Positions 46,649 to 57,159 of a stretch of DNA of 64,000 nt are shown here, one piece after another (the stretch's first letter is position 1; every line of letters starts with the position of its first letter). Both the position numbers and the translations under genes were made by a program. Origin of the DNA: Tillus elongatus (taxonomy: Eukaryota; Arthropoda; Insecta; Coleoptera; Cleridae); assembly GCA_964006375.1 (NCBI GenBank), contig OZ023263.1:132102454-132166453 (forward strand). The letters are read 5' to 3'. The notes under the pieces are model-generated. The model did not search any database and was not told where the DNA came from. It saw nothing but the letters and a program-made list of their open reading frames with translations.

Positions 46649-47813
46649 TGATGGCATCGATCGAGAAGAGCTGCGTTCTTACTATTCACCAACTAAATCG
46701 TTTGGTAACAGCGATGAAATTGAAATAGCCATCAACCAACAAGATGCGTTCGTATGTCTGGCCGAGTCAGCTCTAATAATCGAAGGTGCTCTGGAACCTG
46801 TAGCAATCCAAAATGCCACTGGTGCTTGTTATCTGTCAAATAATGGAGGAGCAGCTCTGTTTGAATCAATGACCTATGAGTTAAATAACAAGGAAGTGGA
46901 ACGAGTGCGAGACCCATACACCACAACCATCATCAAAAGTCTGCTATCGTTCAGTAAGAATGAAGCCCAATCTCTTAGCAACGCCGGTCTGAATGTGTCG
47001 TCGGAGCACATCACCTTAAATGATAACAAGTTTCACATGCTCATACCTGTCTGGTTCCTCTTCAGTTTCTTTCATCATTTCAAAGGAGTTCTCTGTGGCA
47101 AACATACTTTCCGCTTTACAAGAAGTCGAAACGATTCCAACGGCTATTACAGCACAGGTACGGTACGAGCAAAAATTACCGTAACCAATATGTTTTTAAA
47201 GGTAAAACATGTATTTTCCAATGATAAAATGAAATTGGAACTGATGGATAAAATAGCCAAAGACACCTCTATATTTCTCGCATACCGCAAATGGGACATA
47301 TATGAGTTACCAGCACTCAGAGATATCAACAGAGATGTGTGGGCTGTTAAAACTGCAACCAACTTGGAAAGACCTCGATATGTGATTATAGCATTTCAAA
47401 CAGATCGTAAGGATAACGTGAAGAAGAGGTCAGACTATTTCGATAACATTGGTATGTTGGACCTCAGAGTGTTTCTAAATTCAGAATGCTACCCTTATGA
47501 ATCTATGAATATGGATTTTGAGAAATCGAAATATGCAGAAGCCTATAACATGTATACAGATTTTCAAAAAAACTTCTGTTATAAAAACATGTCGGAGCCT
47601 ATCTTGAATTATGACGAGTTTAAAGACAGAGCTCTATTTGTGATTGACTGTCAGTACCAGAACGAGTCAATCAAGTCTTCAACGGTGGACATTAAGGTGG
47701 AGTTCATGAGTCACGCCAACTTCCCAAAAAATACTCGTGTTTATTGTTTGGTTATTCATGACAGTGTAATGGAATATAAACCTCTAACGGGTATCGTTAG
47801 AGCCATTATGTAA
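46608..47813 (+). CDS. Major capsid protein (double jelly-roll)
   Basis: 401 codons from the ATG of MSSKLEIFKEPVFDD. An in-frame ATG at 46,515 would add 31 residues, but that stretch overlaps the small ORF and does not look like the family. It reads as a hexon-like double-jelly-roll MCP: an N-terminal arm, then IEIAINQQDAFVCLAESALI-type strands, GGAALFESMTYELNNKEVER, a middle segment (HMLIPVWFLFSFFHHFKGVL), and a C-terminal jelly roll ending near EYKPLTGIVRAIM. Length is slightly below Polinton MCPs known to me (about 450-600). The ORF is intact. Poly(A)-type signals (aataaa) follow at about 47,875. Confidence 0.85.
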   Translation: MSSKLEIFKEPVFDDGIDREELRSYYSPTKSFGNSDEIEIAINQQDAFVCLAESALIIEGALEPVAIQNATGACYLSNNGGAALFESMTYELNNKEVERVRDPYTTTIIKSLLSFSKNEAQSLSNAGLNVSSEHITLNDNKFHMLIPVWFLFSFFHHFKGVLCGKHTFRFTRSRNDSNGYYSTGTVRAKITVTNMFLKVKHVFSNDKMKLELMDKIAKDTSIFLAYRKWDIYELPALRDINRDVWAVKTATNLERPRYVIIAFQTDRKDNVKKRSDYFDNIGMLDLRVFLNSECYPYESMNMDFEKSKYAEAYNMYTDFQKNFCYKNMSEPILNYDEFKDRALFVIDCQYQNESIKSSTVDIKVEFMSHANFPKNTRVYCLVIHDSVMEYKPLTGIVRAIM

Positions 47814-48383
47814 TAATAGTATGTCATTTATGTATGTCATTTATGTATCAATATGTACAACTTAATTAATCCTAATAAATTTTTATTGTATGTAAATCAG
47901 TTGTTTTATTTTTTATTTTGTTGCATTTTTATTAACCCCTTTCTGTAAGGTTAACAACTGTAAAAAACGTTGTTTATCCTTTGTAAGACCCCCTCTCTCT
48001 TACATCAGTTTGTTTCCTCAATACAAGAGAGAGAGACACTTGTTCAGTATGTGTTAAGTCGTGAAACAAGGATGACGTCTCTTGCTGTATGTAAGTACAC
48101 TCTTCTTATTATGTCTGTTTGTATTCAAATAACAAATACAAACATAACCTTACTAACAATTGGATGGCAGGGTAATCAGCCTGTACAAGAGAGTGTGTGT
48201 TGGTTTTAGGTGTTAATACAGCTTGTTCTAACTTACTTAAATATTATATTTCTTCTGTTCAACAAGACGATTATTTTGATGTGTCACACATGTATGTAGC
48301 TCTAAGAATAGCTATACCGGAAGTGTCTACCGGAAGTAACATTTTTATTGAATATGCTTATAGAGTTTGCTTTGCTGAACAGC
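47814..48383 (+). other. Right intergenic region of the Polinton
   Basis: Contains a tandem gtatgtcatttat repeat and an aataaa signal just after the MCP stop. Short ORFs of 77-79 codons have no recognised similarity and one runs into the satellite. I see no trace of a polymerase gene. A gene of unknown function cannot be excluded. Confidence 0.4.
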
Positions 48384-49545
48384 GTGTATGTATTGGTTCT
48401 ATCGTACATCTCACGGATCTTCCGCGATAAGGGTTTGAAGTTTTTTATCTCAGTTTCTTGTAGACCTTGTTACGAAACATACATTTTTGAAGATAGTTCC
48501 TTTCTATCACTTTCCATTGAAAAGATATAACGATTTAAAGTTTAGACCGGAAGTGGCCATTTTATTGTATATTCCACTTTGATTTGGCCTCCTTAACACC
48601 GTGCATGTATTGGTTCTATCGTACATCTCACGGATCTTCCGCGATAAGGGTTTGAAGTTTTTTATCTCAGTTTCTTGTAGACCTTGTTACGAAACATACA
48701 TTTTTAAAGTCGGTTCCTTTCTATCACTTGTCGTTGAAAAGATACAAGGATTTAAAGTTTAGACCGGAAGTGGCCATTTTATTGTATATTCCAATTTGAT
48801 TTGGCCTCCTTAACACCGTGCATGTATTGGTTCCATCGTACATCTCACGGATCTTCCGCGATAAGGGTTTAAAGTTTTTTATCTCATTTTCTTGTAGACC
48901 TTGTTACGAAACATACATTTTTGAAGTCGGTTCCTTTCTATCACTTTCCGTTGAAAAGATATAACGATTTAAAGTTTAGACCGGAAGTGGCCATTTTATT
49001 GTATATTCCAATTTGATTTGGCCTCCTTAACACCGTGCATGTGTTGGTTCCATCGTACATCTCACGGATCTTCCGCGATAAGGGTTTAAAGTTTTTTTAT
49101 CTCATTTTCTTGTAGAGCTTGTTATGAAACGATATATTTTTGAAGTCGGTTCCTTTCTATCACTTTCCGTTGAAAAGATATAACGATTTAAAGTTTAGAC
49201 CGGAAGTGGCCATTTTATTGTATATTCCAATTTGATTTGGCCTCCTTAACACCGTGCATGTATTGGTTCCTGCGTACGTCTCACGGATCTTCCGCGATAA
49301 GGGTTTAAAGTTTTTTATCTCAGTTTCTTGTAGACCTTGTTATGAAACATACATTTTTTAAAGTCAGTTCATTTCTATCACTTTCCGTTGAAAAGATATA
49401 ACGATTTAAAGTTTAGACCGGAAGTGGCCGTTTTATTGTATATTCCAATTTGATTTGGCCTCCTTAACACTGTGCATGTATTGGTTCCTGCGTACATCTC
49501 ACGAATCTTCCGCGATAAGGGTTTTAAGTTTTTTATCTCATTTTA
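48384..49545 (+). repeat. 217-bp satellite array inside the Polinton (about 5.3 copies)
   Basis: The word ggttc(t/c) followed by the cacggatcttccgcgat block recurs at 48,395, 48,612, 48,829, 49,046, 49,265 and 49,483 (periods 217, 217, 217, 219, 218). Each unit also contains aaagtttagaccggaagtgg and gcctccttaacac. Units are about 95 percent alike by eye. The array lies between the MCP gene and the right TIR, where a replication gene would be expected in a full-length element. Confidence 0.95.
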
Positions 49546-49883
49546 GTCGCCATTTTTTAATTCTGCTTACTTAGACGAGTAACATGACACTAAACACGTG
49601 GTAGAAAGGAATTGAACCTGTAACCAACCATTGTTTCTAAGCTTAAGAGTTGAACCTGTTGTCCATTTTGTTTCTGAGCTTCTTTTGTTTTTGTCAGCGA
49701 CCTCTATTGTCTCTACGATATTTGGTTATGTCTAATAACAAAAGCTTTATGAATGGTTTGTTTTAATAGGGGGGGCGTAACTTTCAATCATGGAGTCTTC
49801 GACCAATACCATTATTCTCGCTTATCAACCTCACTCTCATTTGTCGGCTCTAAAGGTTGGGGTGACGTAACTTTAAATAATGG
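49546..49883 (+). other. Spacer between satellite and right TIR, with a 92-bp duplication
   Basis: About 49,779-49,815 (gtaactttcaatcatggagtcttcgacc) and about 49,866-49,895 (gtaactttaaataatggagtcttcaacc) are imperfect direct repeats; the second enters the TIR. No gene is recognised. Confidence 0.5.
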
Positions 49884-50157
49884 AGTCTTCAACCATCAAG
49901 CGAAAGGCACCATCTTTAAGAACGAAAGCCGCCATTCTTTATCAGCGAAAGGCACCATCTTTAAGAAAGAAAGCCGCCATTTTTTATAATGTCAGCTTAA
50001 GGTATCACAGGCTTCCATCTTTCATTCCGCCATTATTTTGTAAATCATCCATTTGTCTAATAATAACAAAAAACTTTAATTATGTTACATGTATGGTTTT
50101 GTTTGTAATTAAAAGTCGTATATATATATATACCAACCTAAAACAATAAATTAACAA

Positions 50158-50231
50158 GCGTTTGCTTAGCTCAATGGGTAGCATCGTTGCCTCCCATCTG
50201 AATGCCCCGGGTTCGAAACTCACCTGCACCA
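50158..50231 (+). other. tRNA-like sequence in the right TIR
   Basis: Mirror copy of 39,994-40,067. A box tagctcaatggg, B box gggttcgaaact, encoded ACCA end, anticodon-loop-like CTCCCAT. Two base changes separate it from the left copy within the 74 bp. It is oriented from the interior toward the terminus, as is its partner. Confidence 0.5.
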
Positions 50232-50385
50232 AATGGTTTTTTTCAAAATAATTTGAAGTAATAGGTTAGACACTTATGTGACTGTCTGGCCCAAGTCGTG
50301 TGACGTCACTGTCTGGCCAAAGACAGGTCAATGACCTTAGAATGCAGGTTACAATGTAAATGTGACTGTCTGGCCCAGGGCGTGG

Positions 50386-50607
50386 CTGGCGCCGGGGGGG
50401 CAGGTGCCGGGGCTGGCGCCGGGGCTTGGCGCCGGGGGCCGGGGCGTGGCTAGGCGCCGGCGCCGGGGCAGGCGCCGGGGCAGGCGCCAGGGCGTGGCGC
50501 AGGGCGTGGCGCCAGGGCTGGCACCGGGGCGTGGCTAGGCGCCGGCGCCAGGGCAGGCGCCGGCGCCGGGGGCGTAGCGCCAGGGCGTGGCTAGGCGCCG
50601 GCGCCAG
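50386..50607. repeat. GC-rich GGCGCC block of the right TIR
   Basis: Mirror of the left block: irregular ggcgccggggc and ggcgtgg words. It differs in length and arrangement from the left block, so repeat-unit slippage has occurred since the TIRs were last identical. Confidence 0.85.
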
Positions 50608-50910
50608 TGACGTCACTTCCTGTGACGTCACTGTCTGTCCCAAGTGTCGCCATACCTACTCCAGATATTTGGATTTAATACAAAGGGTGTTTAACTTTAG
50701 CGCCAAAATGTCAACTTTTAGGGAATTTTTGTAGAAAACATTTACTAATGTGAAGATCTAGACTTTTGAATATTGATAAAATTTCTTCAAATGAGCGAGA
50801 AATTCGCTTCTGCGACGTCGATACGGTCGGACCTGTTTCGGTGTGTGTGCAAAGTGATATTAATTTATTGTGATTTTAGGATAGTAATATCTATTTTAGA
50901 ACCTTTGAAA

Positions 50911-52078
50911 ATGTCATCGAGGAAAGAAAAAGAACCACCCGATAGGGCCAAATTAATAGATATGGATTTAGATGACTTAGAGACTGATATATCAAATGAC
51001 TATGGTAATTCTAGCGGATCACGAACGTTGTCAGGTATCAATAATACTAAGACTGTAAGTAATACTCATATTTTAAATTCTTTACAACAATTAAAAGGTA
51101 ATCAGGGTAATGAATTAGGAGAAATAATATAGATCAGAAATAAGCAATACGGGAATTTATTCACATAAAAGTGGAATGCAGATACATGATAAAACTATTA
51201 TTGATAACAGAAAAGAAGAAAGTAAAAATATTTTACCTAAATAGATAATTTTATACGATGAAAATGATACCGGTCCATTTAATATTTACATCGAGAATGA
51301 AAATAAAAATATAGGCCGATCACATATCATTGGCACTTCAAGACTAATACGTAATAGCGTTCCTCAAGCACACAATGATATTGTAAGTATAAATAGTATA
51401 GGTAGAAACAAGTTGAAAATAGAGCTGTCAACAAAAAATAGTGCTAATGGTCTGGTAACTTCTAAAATACTGTTAGAAAGTGGGTACAATGTTTACATAC
51501 CAAGGTACTTAGTTAGAAGACAAGGTGTAATCCGACAAGTAGATAGCAATATTTCAGAAACAGAATTGAGAGATTTAGTAAAACCAATGTACTTTGATAA
51601 TTTTAAAATAATAGAAGTTCGTTGACTAAAACGCAAAGTAGTTGAAAATGATAAAGTCGATTACTTGCCCACACAGTCTGTTTTAGTTTCATTTAGAGGG
51701 CAAATATTACCGGAAAAAGTTTTAATTGAGAAAATTGTGTTTCCAGTCGAGCCATATATATATAAAAAGTAATCCAGTGTCTCAAGTGTTTGAGATACGG
51801 ACATATAAGTCAGCAGTGTAAGGGAAAAGAACGGTGTAAAAAATGCTCTCAAGAACACAATCACAGTATATGTCAATCCGAAAAAATCCTGTGTGCATCG
51901 TGTGGTGGCGAACATCTTGCTACAGACCGGAATGTTTGTCCGGAATTTGCCAAACAAAAAGCTGTTAAAAATATGATGGGACTAGAAAATATTTCATTTA
52001 AATCTGCCATAGAAAGGTATAACACAGGTTACGCCTATCCTCTTAAAACAAAATACAACAACTCAAACACACAAAAAT
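50911..52078 (+). pseudogene. ORF1 (gag-like) of the I-group element
   Basis: Starts at the ATG of MSSRKEKEPPDRAK. Stops after about 74 codons, around 51,245, at 51,623 and around 51,770 break it into pieces that still read gag-like sequence (51,413-51,625, then 51,775-52,078). The last piece carries the nucleic-acid-binding knuckles: CLKCLRYGHISQQC (CX2CX4HX4C), CKKCSQEHNHSIC, and CASCGGEHLATDRNVC. Such proteins package the element RNA. Three knuckles in a row are usual for I and Jockey ORF1. Confidence 0.75.
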
Positions 52079-52376
52079 AGTTATTTTACAAAAATACAAC
52101 CAAAACGTAAAAGAACAGAAGGCATATATTATAATCGGTCAGGTATGTCGCAACAGCACAGAGACATTGTATCTTTTCCAAAATTACCCTCTACATCCAT
52201 TATATCTCAGATATCGAATCCCTGTCACAGCAACCCTACTAGCCTAAAAGACTTGACTAGTATAGAAACAATGGCAGACAGAATTTATATATTTATAAAA
52301 GATAAAATGATAAATGTTAATAATAGCTTTGAGTTGATAGATAAAGACGTTAAGGACAGCATATTACAAATTTTAG

Positions 52377-53470
52377 GTGGTCGCAATGTATAATCTAAAT
52401 ATATTGCAATGGAATGCTAGATCAATAGTGTCTAATAAAGGACAGTTAGAAAAATTTTTGTATGATCATAGCATAGAAATTGCTATTGTGAGCGAAACGT
52501 GGTTAAAAATAACAAATAATATTATATTTTCGGGTTATAACTTACTGCGAAAAGATAGAGCTGACGGTTTTGGGGGAGTAGCACTTATAGTTAAAAATTC
52601 AATACTACATTAGAAATAAGAGACATACCTCATATTGAGGGCTTAATGTGCGTGGGCGCCAGATTGTATTTGGGTACCGAAATGTCGAAATTAGATATAT
52701 ATTCAGTATGTTCACCACCCAATAATATTATCTCGAGTAATCGATGGGAAACATTTCTTAGAAGTCTTAACTCACCTTTTATTTTAGCCAGGGACCTCAA
52801 TGCTCATAGTCCTGCCTTTGGTAGTACTTGGAGTGATACAGCAGGTAGAAATTTGCTTCAGGCTATCGATAATAGCAGATTAATTTTTCATAATACGGGG
52901 CATGAAACTTTACTGAATAAACCAAACTCAACTAATAAATCAGCAGTGGATTTGACATTGAGTTCCCCGGAAATAGGGCCAAGAATTGACAACTGGTATG
53001 TTCACGAGACAACATTGGGATCAGATCATTACGCGATAACATATTCATATAAAACTATTCTGAATAGAGATAGTTCAAGTGACAATTTCAATATTCAAAC
53101 TAGTAATATTATTAATGAAAACAGTGCATATTCATTCTTGTTAGAAAACTACAAATATAAATGGGATTTAAGTAATGCAGAATGGGGTTGTTTTTCACAT
53201 TTGTTTGATCAAGCAGTAGTGGTGATTGGGGAAACTATAAGTTATGAAAATTTATATTCTATTATATTAGACGCTAGTAGTCAAACCATCCCCATTAAAA
53301 CTAAAGTATTTAATAAAAAATTCAGAAAAATATGGTGGAATGAACAATGTAAAATAGCAATATACGACCAAAAGCAAGCCTTGAGAGAGTACAAAAGAAA
53401 TCCTAGTGCTGTCAATTTTACAAACTACAATCGGGCAGTAGCTATAACAAAGAGAACAATAAAAAAATAG
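52377..53470 (+). pseudogene. APE-type endonuclease region of I-group ORF2
   Basis: Two ORFs together span the domain: 52,377-52,613 (LNILQWNARSIVSNKG, IVSETWL, GFGGVALIVKNS) and 52,646-53,470 (LDIYSVCSPPNN, FILARDLNAHSPAFGS, SAVDLTL, TLGSDHYAITYS). The catalytic Asn, Glu, D-N and SDH blocks are all visible, but a frameshift or stop near 52,613-52,646 separates them. In the LARDLNAHS block, the usual GDFN(A)H Gly/Phe positions are changed. The enzyme nicks target DNA in this element class. Confidence 0.8.
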
Positions 53471-53559
53471 CAAAAGTCAATGCTGAAAAGATTACTGCAA
53501 CCAGTTAAATAGAAATGTTTCCATAACAAATACCTATATGGCAACAAATTTAAAAAAAT

Positions 53560-55099
53560 TCTTGTACATTTCAGACTCCAAGAATAAGCCTTCAGCTAAA
53601 CGAATGCATGGAGGAATTTTTTCACAAGGTAGCCCCACCATGGGTTCAAGAAGAAATAACATTTAGGGACGAGGAAGAGGAGCACATTCTGCTTAAAGAT
53701 TTCACTCTGTTAGAATTGGAAAAGTGTTTAAAAAATAATAAAAATACTGCTCCAGGTATTGATAACATACACTACAAAATGTTATCAGAATTATCTAAAG
53801 AAGGATAACTGACGCTGGTGCGTCTTTGTAACAGCATATGGATAACAGAAGAAATTCCAGAAATCTGGAAGATATATATAGTTATTTCCATGCTGAAACC
53901 TGGAAAAGATCCCACAAAAAAAAGAATCTTATAGAGCGTTATCTTTGGCTTCATATGTCCTGAAAATCTATGAAAATCTCATAAAAAATAGATTAGAGGC
54001 ATGGCTGGAGCAGTGTGAGAAGATTCCGAAATCACAATTTGGCTTTAGGAAAGAACATTCAACCATAGGAAACATTTCACATCTGGTTTCAGATATTAAT
54101 CTGGCTTTCTCACATAACATGTCTTTGGTTGCGCTGTTTATTGATATAGAGAGCGCTTACGATAACATAAATTTAAATATTTTATACAAGAAAATGCTAG
54201 CCATAGGATTACCTTGTGCTTTCTCAAGAAAAATCATAAAATTGTACACTAATAGAATTAACTATTTTAAAGTACACAACAATTTGATTGGCCCCCGTAA
54301 AGTAAATAGAGGATTACCACAAGGCGGGAAACTTAGTCCTATTCTGTATATAATATACACCTTAGATGACATATACACCTTAGATGACAATATTAAAATA
54401 CCAGGTGCAGATACTCTGTATTATGCTGATGACATATGTATTTACTCTAGTAACAATGACATTGAAAAGGCAATAGATCTAGTGAAAATAGTATTTAAGA
54501 AACTATCTTTGTGGTGTTTCCGCAATGGTTTGTCAGTCTCTATTGCTAAATCAGAATCGTGTATTTTTACTAGGAAAAGAAGTATTGAACCGACATACAT
54601 AGATATAGCGGGCACTATAATACCTATAAAACCATATGTTAAGTATTTAGGAATACTTTTAGACAGAAAATTGTTGTGGAGACACCACATAGAATATCTT
54701 ATAAAGCGTAGTGAGAAGGGCATCAATATACTTAGGCCAACTACACACTCTACATGGGGAGCAGACGTGGAGGTAGCACTGTTGATGTATAGATCATATA
54801 TAAGGTCCATTTTAGATTATGGGAGTATGTTGTACCAACAAGCGGCACGCACACATCTAAATAAATTAGATGTAATTCAAAATAGGTGTATCAGAATATG
54901 TCTAGGGGCCTTTAGAAGTACTCCTATAGATAACATGCTGGCCGAATGTAACGAAATGCCGTTAGTTTACAGAAGGCAAATACTAGGTTCTCGTTTTATA
55001 GCAAAAATGTTTGCCAACAACAGTAGTCTTATTGACAAGGTCCACCAGCTGTTTTTGTTGGATCTGACAAATTTGTATTGGGGAAATCCCCTGCTTTAG
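53560..55099 (+). pseudogene. Reverse transcriptase region of I-group ORF2
   Basis: An N-terminal piece (53,608-53,808; NNKNTAPGIDNIHYKML) is followed, after breaks near 53,806 and 53,930, by an uninterrupted 384-codon ORF (53,945-55,099). That ORF holds the fingers/palm region: QFGFRKEHSTIGN, motif A FIDIESAYDNIN, motif B GLPQGGKLSPILYIIY, motif C YYADDICIYSS and KYLGILLDRKLLW. An in-frame 18-bp tandem duplication just before motif C repeats the residues YTLDDI. The catalytic YADD is intact in its own frame. Confidence 0.85.
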
Positions 55100-56131
55100 T
55101 CTCCTGTTATGAAGATTTTAAACAAACCGGTGAGAACATATACAGATCTAACATATGTCCAGTTTATCAGCTTTTTCCATCTATTCTTCCAAACATTACA
55201 GTCACAATTTTGAGAGATTATTCCCAGTACCCGGCACAAATAAGAAACGCCATGTTTAATAGTTATATAGAGGAGTTTCATAAAACATCCTATCAGATGT
55301 TTACAGATGCTTCTAAATCAAACGAGGGAACTGCCTGTGCTGTTTACGATCCTCAACTGAATAAAAATTTCAAATACCGTTTACATTGTAAGATGAGTAT
55401 TTTTTCAGCAGAGGCAATAGCTATAATAGAAGCCCTAAAATATACAAAAATTATTGGAAATAAAAATATTCTAATTTTGACTGACAGCAAAAGCTGTGCA
55501 GATTCACTAAAGTACTTCTACTACAACTATAAAAACAATTATTTAATAATTTAGATTATCCGCATTTTAATAGAGTTAGAAGAGATGGAGATGGATCAAA
55601 GCTCACTGTGGGATTACAAATAACGAAACTGTTGACAGAATGGCTAAAGAAGCTTTAAATTGTGAAAACCTTTTAGAATATCCCTGTCCATGGACAGACA
55701 TAAAAACGTTATTTTTCAGACAACAAAGACAGCTGTGGGAAACTGCCTATCACAGAAAAGATAAAGGTATATTTTATAAAAGAATTGTACCAAAGTTACC
55801 TTGCCAGCTATGGTTTGCTGGATATCCTAGAGGATTGGTAACTAGCATATGTCGTTTGAGATTTAACCACTCCTTGATACCTACCCATTTACACAAACTC
55901 AACCTTAAAGATGACCCATATTGCGAATGTGGTGAAGAAGGAAGCGCACAACATGTTTTACTAGAGTGCTCAATTGGATGGGATTACAGAAATGAATTCC
56001 TAAACAGAATACACAACTTAAAAGACGTTGAGCAACCCTTTAATTTGGAACAACTTCTACAACTGGAAAGTAATAAAAACATATATTTGCTTATATATAA
56101 GTTAATTAAAAAACTCCAACTAAAAATATAA
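55100..56131 (+). pseudogene. RNase H and C-terminal region of I-group ORF2
   Basis: Overlapping frame 55,078-55,554 holds RNase H signatures: MFTDASKSNEGTACAVY (first Asp), SAEAIAIIEAL (Glu) and ILTDSKSCADSL (Asp). A break near 55,555-55,640 follows. The last frame (55,640-56,131) continues with FNHSLIPTHLHKL and the C-terminal Cys/His motif CECGEEGSAQHVLLEC, typical of I-group elements. It ends at 56,131 next to an A-run, consistent with the 3' end. Confidence 0.8.
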
Positions 56132-56150
56132 AAAAAAACTAGGCTTTAAG

Positions 56151-57150
<1,000 letters not shown>

Positions 57151-57159
57151 ACTGCCAAG

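Larger units (their letters stand above)
39518..50660. mobile_element. Polinton/Maverick virus-like element, 11.1 kb, lacking polymerase and integrase
   Basis: The termini are AG...CT, the TIRs are about 0.8 kb, and a 6-bp target duplication is visible. The interior encodes the virion module: packaging ATPase, adenain-like protease, penton-like and major capsid proteins, and a pX/pVI-like protein. It also holds DUF8207-like, fibre-like and KilA-N proteins. Typical Polintons are 15-20 kb and also carry a protein-primed family B polymerase and a retroviral-type integrase. Neither is present, and no remaining gap could hold them. Only an apparent integrase chromodomain vestige is left (41,906-42,037). 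Capsid ORFs are uninterrupted. It is therefore a deletion derivative that could still make capsids and would need replication and integration enzymes in trans. Confidence 0.9.
49884..50660 (-). repeat. Right terminal inverted repeat of the Polinton (about 777 bp)
   Basis: Mirror of 39,518-40,341. From inside out: agtcttcaaccatcaagcg, a locally duplicated aaggcaccatctttaaga word, a short TA run, a tRNA-like sequence, TGACGTCA at 50,301-50,308, the GC-rich block at 50,386-50,607, TGACGTCA at 50,608-50,615 and 50,623-50,630, and the CT terminus. The six bases after it (ccagat) are the right target duplication. Confidence 0.92.
50667..56150 (+). mobile_element. I-group non-LTR retrotransposon, decayed
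   Basis: Plus-strand order: leader, gag-like ORF1 with three zinc knuckles, APE endonuclease, reverse transcriptase, RNase H and a C-terminal Cys/His region. Possession of RNase H and a knuckle-bearing gag places it in the I superfamily. Many stops and frameshifts make it inactive. The 5' border is uncertain; the sequence after the Polinton target duplication (50,667) could be element leader or old flank. The 3' end is probably near the A-run at 56,130-56,140. Confidence 0.8.

Noticed and set aside
47970..48430. Two ORFs of 77-79 codons considered as a polymerase remnant or accessory gene
   Set aside because: No recognisable motif, and one runs into the satellite; too weak to call.
48384..49545. 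217-bp repeats considered as a CRISPR-like or coding repeat array
   Set aside because: Contiguous units without spacers and with stops in every frame; it is a satellite.
50158..50231. Functional tRNA-Gly(CCC) gene
   Set aside because: The boxes fit, but the D arm is short and the anticodon, T and acceptor stems have several mismatches; kept only as tRNA-like.
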